Source: Chloracidobacterium sp.
Lineage (GTDB): Bacteria > Acidobacteriota > Blastocatellia > Pyrinomonadales > Pyrinomonadaceae
Length of the DNA: 64,000 nucleotides
Direction: 5' to 3'
Assembly (NCBI GenBank): GCA_016716305.1
Contig: JADJWP010000001.1
Location: 248,001-312,000, forward strand
The translations under genes were made by a program, and so were the position numbers. The notes under the pieces are model-generated. The model had not been told where the DNA came from, did no database searches, and saw only the letters and a program-made list of their open reading frames with translations. Numbering within the stretch: position 1 is the stretch's first letter; each line of letters opens with the position of its first letter. Of this stretch, positions 8,178-15,877 are shown piece after piece.

Positions 8178-9128
8178 TTATAGCTCAGATCTCAACATAT
8201 CGCGGACTTTCTTCATGTCTTCCCAAACCTCGCGCTTTTTGTGCGGGTCGCGGAGCAGATAGGCAGGGTGGAATGTGGGCATGACCTTCACGCCGAAATA
8301 GTCGTGAAAGTTACCGCGGAGCTTAGAGATCGGCGTCTTGACCTCAAGAAGATTGTGGGCGGCGGTCGCCCCCAGAACGACGATCACCTTTGGCCGGACC
8401 ACGGCGATCTCACGCAGAATGAACGGGCGGCAGGCGGCGGTCTCATCAGGCTCGGGCTGACGGTTCCCGGGCGGCCGGCAGCGGTTGATGTTGCCGATGC
8501 AGACATTTTCGCGTCTTAGCCCGATGCTTTCTATTATCTTTGTCAGCAATTGACCGGCCCGACCGACAAACGGAAGGCCTTGTTCGTCCTCATCGGCGCC
8601 CGGAGCCTCGCCGACGAACATCAGATCGGCCTGAAAATTTCCGGTCGAATGCACGATCTGTTTGCGGCCCAGAGAATGCAGTTTGCAGCGTGTGCAATCG
8701 CCGATCTCGGCCCGGATCGAACCGATCGTATCGGCCGTTTTGGCGGCTGCAGCATCGGCTCTCACCTCATCTGCCGGCATTACGTCGGCGGACCGCTTGG
8801 GAGTTACATCAGGATCGGCCTTCGTCGAACCGCGTTCGGGGTCGATCGCCGCGGTAGCGGGTTTTTCGCGATTTGCGAGCGACGGAAGCGAGGCGATCCG
8901 CGATCCGGCGCGTCTTGGGGGCGTTTCGGCCGTTGTGTTTGTTGCCGGACGATCGAATTTGGGCGGCGGCACGAACGCCTCAGCGTCGACCGCAGGTGCC
9001 GCAGGAACAACTTCAGCTCCGGTCAACGAGATCCTGGCATCGAGGCCCTCGACGCCAAGTTCCTGCATGAAAACGACTTGCTCCCGTACGTCGGCGATAA
9101 GCTCAGCGATTTTGGATGAATTGGACAT
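8178..9128 (-). CDS. Uracil-DNA glycosylase, family 4 (Fe-S)
   Basis: A 316-residue protein whose catalytic part spans residues about 138-316. The four cluster-binding cysteines are visible: C145 and C148 in C-T-R-C-K-L, C217 in N-R-C-R-P-P-G-N-R, and C233. Motif A is G-E-A-P-G-A-D-E-D-E (from 173), and motif B is HPAYLLR (287-293). Family 4 enzymes excise uracil from DNA. The first 135 residues are an additional low-complexity Ala/Pro-rich segment with a short helical start, longer than in the minimal roughly 200-residue enzymes, probably a flexible linker or protein-binding tail. coaBC lies just upstream (6-bp gap), so the two are probably co-transcribed. Confidence 0.92.
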   Translation of the reverse strand: MSNSSKIAELIADVREQVVFMQELGVEGLDARISLTGAEVVPAAPAVDAEAFVPPPKFDRPATNTTAETPPRRAGSRIASLPSLANREKPATAAIDPERGSTKADPDVTPKRSADVMPADEVRADAAAAKTADTIGSIRAEIGDCTRCKLHSLGRKQIVHSTGNFQADLMFVGEAPGADEDEQGLPFVGRAGQLLTKIIESIGLRRENVCIGNINRCRPPGNRQPEPDETAACRPFILREIAVVRPKVIVVLGATAAHNLLEVKTPISKLRGNFHDYFGVKVMPTFHPAYLLRDPHKKREVWEDMKKVRDMLRSEL

Positions 9129-9134
9129 TCCCGA

Positions 9135-10376
9135 TCAGGTGCGGCGCAGTTTAACGATCTCGTCGAGTATCTTATCAGCGAGATAGCGTTTTGACATCAG
9201 CGGGAGTTCGATCTCGCCGCCCTGCCGCGTCAGGAAGGTAGCGATGTTCGTATCCGTGTTGAATCCGGCACCTGCAGCGGTTATGTCGTTGGCGACGACC
9301 ATGTCCAGGCCCTTCTTTTCCATTTTCGAGCGTGCGTAACCGACAACGTCATTCGTTTCGGCGGCAAACCCGACGACCAGCAAACCGTCTGTCCGGTGCG
9401 CTGAAACATCGGCGAGAATGTCGGGCGTTTTGGTCAGTTCGAGCGTCAGCGTGTCTTTGCCTTCTTTCTTGATTTTGGCGTTGGCGGCATTAGCCGGAGC
9501 ATAATCGGCGACCGCGGCCGAGCCAATGAACACGGTCGCATTCGGCAGTTCGTGCATCACCGCGATGTGCATCGCCTCGGCCGAGATACCCTTGATGACC
9601 GTAATGCCCGCCGGCGGTTCTACCGCCGTAACCCCGGCGACGACCGTCACCTCGGCCCCGCGGTCGCGTGCGGCTTCGGCAACGGCGAAGCCCATCTTGC
9701 CCGAAGAATGATTCGAGATGAACCGAACCGGATCGATCGCCTCACGCGTCCCGCCGACCGTGATCAGGATCTTTTCTCCGGTCAGATCCTGAGAATGATG
9801 AGGTGCGGACGATGAATGAAGAATGTCTTCCTTCTGACCTCTCAGCAAGCTCATAGCCTGCTGAACGATATTCTCAACGTCCTCAAGCTTCCCTGTTCCG
9901 ACAGTCTTGCATGCAAGCTCGCCGGCCACGGGCTCGACAAAATGCACGCCGTCGGCCTTAAGCTGCTCGATGTTTCGCTGTGTCGCGGGCTGCTCCCACA
10001 TCGTCGTGTTCATCGCCGGAGCGATCATCACCGGTGCCGTGCATGCGAGATAGGTCGAAGAAAGAAAATCGTCCGCCACGCCGTTCGCAAATTTCCCGAT
10101 GATGTTCGCCGTTGCCGGGACGATCAGCAGCAGATCGATATTCTGTGAAAAGTTTATATGAGCGATCGGGTCGGGATTCGCCGGGTCGTAATCGTCAACG
10201 ATCACGTGTTTGTCCGTCAGCGCGCGAAACGTCAGCGGCTGGACGAACTCGGTCGCGTGCCGCGTCATCGCCACCGAGACGTCGCACCCCGACTTCTGCA
10301 GCAGCCGCATCACCTCAACAGCTTTATAAGCCGCGATCCCGCCGGAAACCCCAAGGCCAACACGATATTCCGTCAT
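9135..10376 (-). CDS. coaBC: Bifunctional phosphopantothenoylcysteine decarboxylase / phosphopantothenate-cysteine ligase
   Basis: A 413-residue two-domain coenzyme A biosynthesis enzyme of normal length. Residues 1-175 are the FMN-dependent CoaC decarboxylase (GVSGGIAAYKAVE near the N-terminus; catalytic-region motif A-P-A-M-N-T-x-M-W at about 118-126). Residues about 190-410 are the CoaB ligase (V-T-V-G-G-T-R-E-x-I-D-P-V-R-F-I-S-N-x-S-S-G-K-M and the later V-G-F-A-A-E-T). It converts phosphopantothenate and cysteine to phosphopantetheine. The uracil-DNA glycosylase gene follows after 6 bp. The gene is divergent from a Nudix hydrolase gene, with the promoter region shared in 10377-10421. Confidence 0.94.
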   Translation of the reverse strand: MTEYRVGLGVSGGIAAYKAVEVMRLLQKSGCDVSVAMTRHATEFVQPLTFRALTDKHVIVDDYDPANPDPIAHINFSQNIDLLLIVPATANIIGKFANGVADDFLSSTYLACTAPVMIAPAMNTTMWEQPATQRNIEQLKADGVHFVEPVAGELACKTVGTGKLEDVENIVQQAMSLLRGQKEDILHSSSAPHHSQDLTGEKILITVGGTREAIDPVRFISNHSSGKMGFAVAEAARDRGAEVTVVAGVTAVEPPAGITVIKGISAEAMHIAVMHELPNATVFIGSAAVADYAPANAANAKIKKEGKDTLTLELTKTPDILADVSAHRTDGLLVVGFAAETNDVVGYARSKMEKKGLDMVVANDITAAGAGFNTDTNIATFLTRQGGEIELPLMSKRYLADKILDEIVKLRRT

Positions 10377-10421
10377 CTGCTCATTCTATCTCAAACCGAA
10401 CAAAATGGTATATTTCGCATT

Positions 10422-10955
10422 ATGAAACCCGAAGTTCTTTCTTCCAAAACGATCTACGCCGGAAAGGTTTTTGATATTCGCGTGGACGAGATCCGCGAGG
10501 GCGATGTCGTGTACAAGCGCGAGATCGTCGTTCATCGCGGGAGTGCGGTGATCTTGCCGGTATTTGCCGATGGGACGGCGGCGCTCGTCCGGCAATATCG
10601 CCACGCGGCCGGCGCCTATCTGCTTGAGATCCCGGCGGGCACACTGAACGCGGGCGAAGACCCGCTCACGGGCTGCATCAGAGAGTTGGAAGAAGAGATC
10701 GGCGTAACGGCGGAAAAGATCGAAAAGCTCTCGGAATTTTACATCTCGCCCGGCTTTCTGACCGAAAAGATGCACGTCTTTCTCGCCACCGGCCTGACCG
10801 AGGTCGGCCAAAAACTGGAAGACGACGAGATACTCACAGTCGAACGCCACACATTCCCTGCTCTGCTGCGGATGATCGAACAGGGCGAGATCGTCGACGC
10901 CAAGACCATCATCGGTGTCACGACGGCCGCGGCCAGACTCGGCCATACGCCCTGA
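10422..10955 (+). CDS. Nudix hydrolase, ADP-ribose pyrophosphatase-like
   Basis: A 177-residue protein. The Nudix box is at about 73-95: G-x5-E, then R-E-L-E-E-E-I-G. The preceding L-E-I-P-A-G-T and the later S-P-G-F-x-x-E-K motif are typical of ADP-sugar pyrophosphatases (NudF/ADPRase group), which split ADP-ribose to AMP and ribose 5-phosphate. The ATG at 10422 was chosen since it begins the conserved part; an in-frame open stretch runs further upstream into the divergent coaBC gene but has no family similarity. The gene stands alone on the plus strand and ends 17 bp before the convergent small gene. Confidence 0.88.
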   Translation: MKPEVLSSKTIYAGKVFDIRVDEIREGDVVYKREIVVHRGSAVILPVFADGTAALVRQYRHAAGAYLLEIPAGTLNAGEDPLTGCIRELEEEIGVTAEKIEKLSEFYISPGFLTEKMHVFLATGLTEVGQKLEDDEILTVERHTFPALLRMIEQGEIVDAKTIIGVTTAAARLGHTP

Positions 10956-10972
10956 GCGCATCCTCGCCCGCT

Positions 10973-11359
10973 TCATTTCTCGTCCAGTTCAAGCACGAGC
11001 ATCGGCTGGCCCTTGAAATCCACCGTTTTCGGATCGGGAAAAACTACGGTCCGCTCGACCGCTATTTCGAATTGCTTAAGGAGCCGCGACGCCCTGACGA
11101 TCCTGTTGCGCCGTCCGCGTCCATATCGCCGCACCGGAAAGAACTGCATATCGGCTTTTACCGGACATTTCACCCCTATCTGCCGGTTCCGCCGGTCATA
11201 TAGCAGCGTCACATTCGCCGGCGACAATATCTGTTTGAACGCTGCCTCGTTCATCACTATCTCGCCGCGCCGGTTCAGGCTCACATAGATCCGCCGCCGC
11301 CGCAGCCTCCACCCGTACGGCGTATCCCATTTATTGCATATCTCCCAATCATCTTGCAT
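10973..11359 (-). CDS. Small protein of unknown function, paralogue of the protein at 11561-11983
   Basis: A 128-residue basic protein I cannot assign. Its core begins I-Y-V-S-L-N-R-R-G-E-I-V-M-N and continues through V-T-L-L-Y-D-R-R-N-R-Q-I-G-V, then an Arg-rich stretch (R-R-Y-G-R-G-R-R-N-R). The same order of segments (V-x-L-N-R-x-G, Y-D/N-R, R-x-I-x-A at the second strand, then an F-x-I-x-V-E-x-T block) is seen in its neighbour, so they are paralogues. I recall similar hypothetical proteins in Acidobacteria, often in several copies. The fold looks beta-rich and short; a DNA- or RNA-binding role would fit the charge but is a guess. REP-like palindromes separate the two copies. Confidence 0.7.
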   Translation of the reverse strand: MQDDWEICNKWDTPYGWRLRRRRIYVSLNRRGEIVMNEAAFKQILSPANVTLLYDRRNRQIGVKCPVKADMQFFPVRRYGRGRRNRIVRASRLLKQFEIAVERTVVFPDPKTVDFKGQPMLVLELDEK

Positions 11360-11384
11360 ACGATCAAGATCGGCCGTTGTAAGC

Positions 11385-11556
11385 GAATTGCCTTTAGCTT
11401 TAGCTAGTGGATAGGAACTGCAAAAACTTCCGTCTCTTATCCACTAGCTGAAGCTAGTGGCAATTCTTTAGTGATAAAGCTAGTGGCAATTCTTTAATGG
11501 TAAACACGATGTCAATTCTCTTATTGAATTGCCACGCTCTTTAGAGCGTGGACAAG
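11385..11556. repeat. Cluster of REP-like palindromes
   Basis: A non-coding 170-bp spacer carries several versions of one element with the head GAATTGCC, a short perfect hairpin, and a GTGGA-x-A-G-like tail. Copies: 11385-11415 (plus orientation, stem TAGCT/AGCTA); 11436-11466 (inverted orientation, stem CCACTAGCT/AGCTAGTGG); a half copy at 11477-11492 (inverted); and 11526-11556 (plus orientation, stem CCACGCTCT/AGAGCGTGG). The 20 bases at 11451-11470 recur exactly at 11477-11496. Head-and-stem conservation with changing stem sequence and alternating orientation is the pattern of REP/BIME elements mobilised by RAYT transposases. No such transposase gene is in the window. Confidence 0.75.
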
Positions 11557-11560
11557 GGCG

Positions 11561-11983
11561 CTAATAATGACTCGCATTATTATCACGCCTTGATCGCGGT
11601 CGCCGCCGTATGATCCCGCCGACGGTGACGGTCTCGCGCATCGAGAGGATAAGGACGCCTTGTTCCGTGATCTCGGGACGGATGAAGCGTTCGGTTGTTT
11701 CGACACGGATCTTGAAATGGCGGCAGAAGGTCGAGGCATGGATCGCCCAGCCGTTCTGTTTCCTGACCACCTGAAAGCTCTCGGCAAGCCGCGGGTTTGC
11801 GGGTTCGACCGCGATGGCGTCGACCGAACGGTTGTAATAGACCGCCACCGCCTTTGGCCTGCCAAACGCCGTGTACGCCTTTGCATTCAAATAGATAAGC
11901 CCTTTGCGGTTAAGCGTGACCCGAAGCATCTGTGACGACGAGGCCGCCGGCCCGCCGTTATACTTTTCCCATTTTCTGTCCAT
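11561..11983 (-). CDS. Small protein of unknown function, paralogue of the protein at 10973-11359
   Basis: About 140 residues from the chosen ATG at 11983 (M-D-R-K-W-E-K-Y); in-frame starts at 11992 and 12025 are also possible, and GAAAGAG lies just upstream of the ATG cluster. The core reads VTLNRKGLIYLNAKAY, then V-A-V-Y-Y-N-R, then W-A-I-H-A-S-T-F-C-R-H-F-K-I and an R-x-E-T block, matching the paralogue segment by segment. The C-terminus is basic (I-I-R-R-R-P-R-S-R-R-D). I do not recognise a characterised domain. Known to me only as a family of acidobacterial hypothetical proteins; a small nucleic-acid-binding or regulatory protein is a speculation. Confidence 0.7.
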   Translation of the reverse strand: MDRKWEKYNGGPAASSSQMLRVTLNRKGLIYLNAKAYTAFGRPKAVAVYYNRSVDAIAVEPANPRLAESFQVVRKQNGWAIHASTFCRHFKIRVETTERFIRPEITEQGVLILSMRETVTVGGIIRRRPRSRRDNNASHY

Positions 11984-12347
11984 TATCATCATCTCTTTCG
12001 ACTGTGCCGTGCATCGTCGGCACAATGTTGCATTTATAGCACGTTTGTTTCATAAAATGCAACAAAATAATTCAAGCCGCTCGACTCGGGTCCAAAGTCC
12101 GAAAGCCGTTCCGCCCGATCCGTCGTTCCGCCGCCCTTTCGGGCATGGCCGCATACGGCCCGAAATGGCCCGATCGGCGGTCATGCGGTCAGTCGACGGC
12201 CTTGCCGGGTCATAGATCTGCCCCGGCGGGTCAGGCCGCACCCGCCGCTGGTCATGCAGAATGCGGCTCCGGACTTGACCTTGACGCCGCGTTTCGATAC
12301 TCTGTGAGTTCGCTTTTTGCGAAGAATACCTATCAGTGTAGGCAAAT
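11984..12347. other. Gene-free stretch upstream of rplM
   Basis: This 364-bp interval holds no convincing gene on either strand. Its middle (about 12060-12270) is GC-rich and built from runs such as CCGCCC and GGCCCG without a clear repeat. Its right end carries the probable rplM promoter described separately. The short open frames inside show no family similarity and no ribosome sites. Confidence 0.6.
12275..12303 (+). promoter_or_regulatory. Probable sigma-70-type promoter of rplM-rpsI
   Basis: TTGACC at 12275-12280 and TACTCT at 12298-12303 are separated by 17 bases, the ideal spacing for a housekeeping promoter. The site lies about 45 bases upstream of the rplM start codon. The -10 element is imperfect, so the assignment is moderate. 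Confidence 0.45.
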
Positions 12348-12791
12348 ATGAGTACTTATTTTCCGAGTGGGAACGGCTTGGCCGATAATCGCAAGTGGTA
12401 TGTCGTCGATGCCCAGGGCAAAACCGTTGGCCGCCTTGCGACCGAGGTCGCTCGCATACTTTCGGGCAAGAACAATCCGGCGTGGACGCCCTTTATGGAT
12501 ATGGGCGACCATTGCGTTGTCATCAACGCCCGCCATGCGATCTTCAAAGGCTCGAAGAACGACCAGAAAATGTATCGCCGCCACACGCTCTATCCGGGCG
12601 GGCTTCGCGAGACAACGGTAAAGGAAATGTTCGAGAAAAAGCCTGAAAAGGTTATCGAACTCGCCGTTAAGGGCATGCTGCCGAAGACCAAGCTCGGCAA
12701 GGCCATGGTCAAGAAATTGAAAGTATACGCCGACGGCGATCATCGCCATTCGGCCCAGAAACCCGAAGCGATCACGATCGAAACCAAATAG
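12348..12791 (+). CDS. rplM: Large ribosomal subunit protein uL13
   Basis: A 147-residue protein of the normal L13 length. Visible family landmarks are W-Y-V-V-D-A-x-G-K-x-V-G-R-L-A-T near the N-terminus, D-x-G-D-H-C-V-V-I-N-A in the middle, and the M-L-P-K-x-x-L-G-x-x-M block near the C-terminus. It is an early assembly protein of the 50S subunit. It is followed after 11 bp by rpsI, the universal bacterial L13-S9 pair, transcribed together probably from the promoter at 12275-12303. The start ATG has an AGG about 8 bases upstream. Confidence 0.96.
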   Translation: MSTYFPSGNGLADNRKWYVVDAQGKTVGRLATEVARILSGKNNPAWTPFMDMGDHCVVINARHAIFKGSKNDQKMYRRHTLYPGGLRETTVKEMFEKKPEKVIELAVKGMLPKTKLGKAMVKKLKVYADGDHRHSAQKPEAITIETK

Positions 12792-12802
12792 TTCAATTCA
12801 AT

Positions 12803-13195
12803 ATGGCAGACATTCAATATTACGGCACAGGCCGCCGAAAGACTTCGACAGCACGTGTTTACCTGCGTCCGGGTTCGGGCGACATCGTCGTCAATCGCCG
12901 CCCTTTCGATAACTATTTCCCTAACGAAGCGTTGCAGATGATCATCCGCCAGCCGCTAAGCCTTACCGATACGCTCGGTAAATTCGACATTCTTGTGAAT
13001 GTCGACGGCGGTGGGACCGCAGGCCAGGCCGGTGCCGTGAGACACGGCATCACCCGTGCGTTGATGGAATTTAACGCCGACCTCAGGCCGGCATTGAAAA
13101 AGGCAGGGCTCGTTACGCGTGACCCGCGCCAGAAAGAACGTAAGAAATACGGACAGAAGGGAGCCCGCAAGCGGTTCCAGTTCTCGAAGCGTTAA
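12803..13195 (+). CDS. rpsI: Small ribosomal subunit protein uS9
   Basis: A 130-residue S9 with Y-Y-G-T-G-R-R-K-T-S-T-A-R-V at the N-terminus, the G-G-G-x-x-G-Q-A-G-A-x-R-H-G-I-x-R-A-L motif in the middle and the basic C-terminal tail ending in F-S-K-R that reaches the P-site tRNA in the 30S subunit. Length and motifs are ordinary. It follows rplM by 11 bp. No obvious terminator follows before rpsB. Confidence 0.96.
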   Translation: MADIQYYGTGRRKTSTARVYLRPGSGDIVVNRRPFDNYFPNEALQMIIRQPLSLTDTLGKFDILVNVDGGGTAGQAGAVRHGITRALMEFNADLRPALKKAGLVTRDPRQKERKKYGQKGARKRFQFSKR

Positions 13196-13324
13196 TTCTA
13201 AGAGTTGTGCGTTATGGCTTTAGGGCTGAACGCGTGACCCTTATCAATTCCATTGCCGGAAAGCCTTGGTTTATCAAAAGTTTTCGGCGAGTACAAAAAC
13301 CAATAGGTCAGGAGAGATAAAGTT

Positions 13325-14284
13325 TTGGCAACAGTAACGATGAAAGAACTCCTTGAAGCGGGAGTTCACTTTGGTCACCAGGTCCGCCGTTGGAACCCGA
13401 AGATGAAGGAATACATCTTCGGCGAACGTAACGGCATTTATATCATCGACCTGCAGAAGACCCAGAAATTATTCCGCGACGCGCTGAATTACGTTCAGGA
13501 ATCGCTCACCGAACGCCCCAACCAGAAGGTCCTTTTCGTCGGCACCAAACGACAGGCACAGGACGCCATCAAGGAAGAGGCCGAACGCTGCGGACAGTAC
13601 TACGTCAACAACCGTTGGCTCGGCGGTCTGCTTACCAACTATCAGACTGTTCAAAAGTCGATCGCCAAGCTGAAAGAGATCGAAACGATGCGTGAAGACG
13701 GTCGATTTGAAATGCTCACAAAGAAAGAGCGATTGAAACTGGACCGTGAGCATGAAGGTTTGATGAAAAATCTCGCTGGTATCAAAGAAATGGGCGGGAT
13801 GCCGGATATGATGTTCATCATTGACGTCCGAAAAGAAGATATAGCGGTAAAGGAAGCAAATCGATTGGGTATTCCGATCGTTGCAGTAGTAGATACCAAT
13901 TGCTCGCCTGAGGGTATCGACCACGTTATACCGGGCAACGACGATGCCCTTCGAGCGATACGGCTGTTCGCTTCGCGAATAGCAGATGCAATTCTCGAAG
14001 GTCAACAGATAGGAACCGAAGGCGGTTCTGCGGTTGTGCAAGAAGAGGCGACTGTGGCCGAGGAAGATCAGATCGACATCGCCGCAACTTTAGCCAAGGC
14101 CGGAATCACCGATCCTGATGAAGAAGACGGCGGAATCGAGATCGACGAAGAAGATGATGCTGTCAGTGCTGAGTCCGACATTGTTGCGGAGATTGATGAT
14201 TTGACGGCTCCGGACGAAGAAACTGAAACTGCTGCATCGTCGTCATCAGAATCGGAAGAAAGCAACGAAGCAGTAGCCAGCTAG
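13325..14284 (+). CDS. rpsB: Small ribosomal subunit protein uS2 with acidic C-terminal tail
   Basis: A 319-residue S2, about 70-80 residues longer than the common form. The body (residues 1-240) is canonical: M-K-E-L-L-E-A-G-V-H-F-G-H, W-N-P-K-M, the G-T-K-R-Q-A block, N-N-R-W-L-G-G-L-L-T-N and the final D-D-A-x-R-A-I-R-L. Residues about 240-319 are a low-complexity acidic tail rich in Glu, Asp and Ser. I accept the TTG start at 13325 because GGAGAG lies 8 bases upstream and the reading gives A-T-V-T-M-K-E-L-L at the expected place. tsf follows, as is typical. The protein belongs to the 30S subunit and helps bind S1 or mRNA. Confidence 0.95.
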   Translation: MATVTMKELLEAGVHFGHQVRRWNPKMKEYIFGERNGIYIIDLQKTQKLFRDALNYVQESLTERPNQKVLFVGTKRQAQDAIKEEAERCGQYYVNNRWLGGLLTNYQTVQKSIAKLKEIETMREDGRFEMLTKKERLKLDREHEGLMKNLAGIKEMGGMPDMMFIIDVRKEDIAVKEANRLGIPIVAVVDTNCSPEGIDHVIPGNDDALRAIRLFASRIADAILEGQQIGTEGGSAVVQEEATVAEEDQIDIAATLAKAGITDPDEEDGGIEIDEEDDAVSAESDIVAEIDDLTAPDEETETAASSSSESEESNEAVAS

Positions 14285-14306
14285 GGACATTTTTATCTTT
14301 TCGAGA

Positions 14307-14348
14307 GCGTAGCTTTTTCCCTAGCAGGCAAATTGGCTACGCTTTTTT
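14307..14348 (+). terminator. Hairpin with T-run between rpsB and tsf
   Basis: GCGTAGC at 14307-14313 pairs with GCTACGC at 14336-14342, immediately followed by six T residues. The 22-base loop is long, so this may be a partial terminator or attenuator that lowers tsf expression relative to rpsB, or a processing site. Confidence 0.45.
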
Positions 14349-14387
14349 ACAAGTCGACACGTTGGTAATTATTTATTGGAGCAAGTT

Positions 14388-15050
14388 ATGGCAGAGATCA
14401 CAGCAAGCGCAGTTAAGTCATTGCGAGAGAAGAGCGGAGCCGGAATGGTCGATTGCAAAAACGCACTCGTCGAAGCTAATGGCGACGAAGTGTCTGCGAT
14501 GGAGATCCTTCGGAAAAAGGGTATGGCTACCGCAGGCAAGAAAGCAGGTCGTGTAACTGCAGAGGGTGTTGTCGGCTCCTATATTCATATGGGCGGCAAG
14601 GTCGGAGTAATGGTCGAAGTGAACTGTGAAAGCGACTTTGTCGCACGCGGCGAAGAGTTTCAGCAGTTGGTCAAGGATGTCGCAATGCATATTGCCGCGT
14701 CAGACCCTAGATACGTCAGTCGAGACGAAGTACCAGCTGAGACGCTCGAAAAGGAACGTGAGATACTCCTTGGGCAACTGAAAAACGACCCGAAGAACGC
14801 TGGCAAACCGGAAGAGGTTTTGAACAAGATCATCGAGGGCCGTCTGAATAAATTCTACGAAGAATCAGTACTTGTAGATCAACCGTTCGTGAAAGATCCG
14901 AGCAAGACGATAGGAGAACTAGTCGGCGAGAAGATCGGTTCGATAAAGGAGAATATAAGCATCCGCCGCTTCACCAGGTACAAAATGGGTGAAGGGATCG
15001 AGAAGAAAGTCGACGACTTTGCCGCCGAAGTGGCGTCGATGGTAGGTTAG
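14388..15050 (+). CDS. tsf: Elongation factor Ts
   Basis: A 220-residue EF-Ts, the nucleotide-exchange factor for EF-Tu. The N-terminal UBA-like domain carries V-K-x-L-R-E-K-S-G-A-G-M-x-D-C-K; the core has E-V-N-C-E-S-D-F-V-A-R and the HIAASDPRYVS block; the C-terminal part ends with the coiled-coil and R-x-x-R-Y-K-M-G-E-G-I-E-K. It is shorter than E. coli EF-Ts because the core repeat is reduced, which is common in many bacteria. The ATG at 14388 is preceded by GGAG at 7 bases; a TTG four codons earlier is the less likely start. Confidence 0.95.
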   Translation: MAEITASAVKSLREKSGAGMVDCKNALVEANGDEVSAMEILRKKGMATAGKKAGRVTAEGVVGSYIHMGGKVGVMVEVNCESDFVARGEEFQQLVKDVAMHIAASDPRYVSRDEVPAETLEKEREILLGQLKNDPKNAGKPEEVLNKIIEGRLNKFYEESVLVDQPFVKDPSKTIGELVGEKIGSIKENISIRRFTRYKMGEGIEKKVDDFAAEVASMVG

Positions 15051-15124
15051 AAGTTCTATCGTGATTCGCTGTCGTTTCGATGACCGCTCTTGACCTGTTC
15101 GCTGCGGTCCAATAGCGAACAATT

Positions 15125-15862
15125 ATGGAACCAGTTTTCAATCGCATCCTGCTTAAACTATCGGGCGAAGCTTTAATGGGCGGCCAGAATTATGGCATCG
15201 ACACTGCGGTAGCTGAATCTGTAGCTCGCGAGATAAAGGCGGTTCACGACCTTGGCATCGAGGTTGCGATAGTAGTTGGAGGCGGTAATATTTTCCGTGG
15301 TGTTTCGAAATCGGCCGGCAATATGGACCGAGCGGCGGCAGATTACATCGGCATGCTCGCAACAGTTATGAACGCGGTCGTACTTCAGGACGCGATGGAA
15401 AAACTCCACGTCTTCACTCGAGTGATGTCTGCGATCGATATTCCGCAGCTTGCCGAACCGTTCATTCGACGTCGGGCGATCCGCCATCTTGAAAAGAAAC
15501 GTGTCGTGATTTTCGCGGCAGGTACAGGCAACCCGTATTTCACTACTGATTCGGCAGCCGCACTTCGTGCCTGCGAGCTCGGCGTGGATGTGATCTTCAA
15601 GGCGACAAAGGTCGACGGCATTTACTCGGCCGACCCTAAGATATTTCTCGAGGCCGAAAAGTACGACAAGATAACGTATCAAGAGGTTCTCGAAAAGCGA
15701 CTGAAGATAATGGACGCTTCAGCGATCTCGCTTTGCATGGATAACAATTTGCCGATCATGGTTTTCAACATGACCCAACCAGGCAACATCATCAAAGCTG
15801 TTTGTGGTGACCTTACCGTTGGGACAATGGTTACGCTAGGAGATACAGCTACTTCGGCTTGA
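15125..15862 (+). CDS. pyrH: UMP kinase
   Basis: A 245-residue amino-acid-kinase-fold UMP kinase. Landmarks: R-I-L-L-K-L-S-G-E-A-L-M-G near the start, V-V-G-G-G-N-I-F-R-G in the middle, A-D-Y-I-G-M-L-A-T-V and the nucleotide-binding stretch F-A-A-G-T-G-N-P-Y-F-T-T-D-S-A-A. It phosphorylates UMP to UDP in pyrimidine nucleotide synthesis. It lies in the conserved order tsf-pyrH-frr, with 74 bp after tsf and 15 bp before frr. Length is normal. Confidence 0.96.
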   Translation: MEPVFNRILLKLSGEALMGGQNYGIDTAVAESVAREIKAVHDLGIEVAIVVGGGNIFRGVSKSAGNMDRAAADYIGMLATVMNAVVLQDAMEKLHVFTRVMSAIDIPQLAEPFIRRRAIRHLEKKRVVIFAAGTGNPYFTTDSAAALRACELGVDVIFKATKVDGIYSADPKIFLEAEKYDKITYQEVLEKRLKIMDASAISLCMDNNLPIMVFNMTQPGNIIKAVCGDLTVGTMVTLGDTATSA

Positions 15863-15877
15863 CCACATTTCAGGAAT

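Noticed and set aside
10158..10421. N-terminal extension of the Nudix protein
   Set aside because: The upstream part lies antisense within coaBC and shows no Nudix similarity; the ATG at 10422 starts the conserved domain.
11385..11556. Possible CRISPR array
   Set aside because: The repeats are few, vary in stem, alternate in orientation and have no uniform spacers; REP-like elements explain them better.
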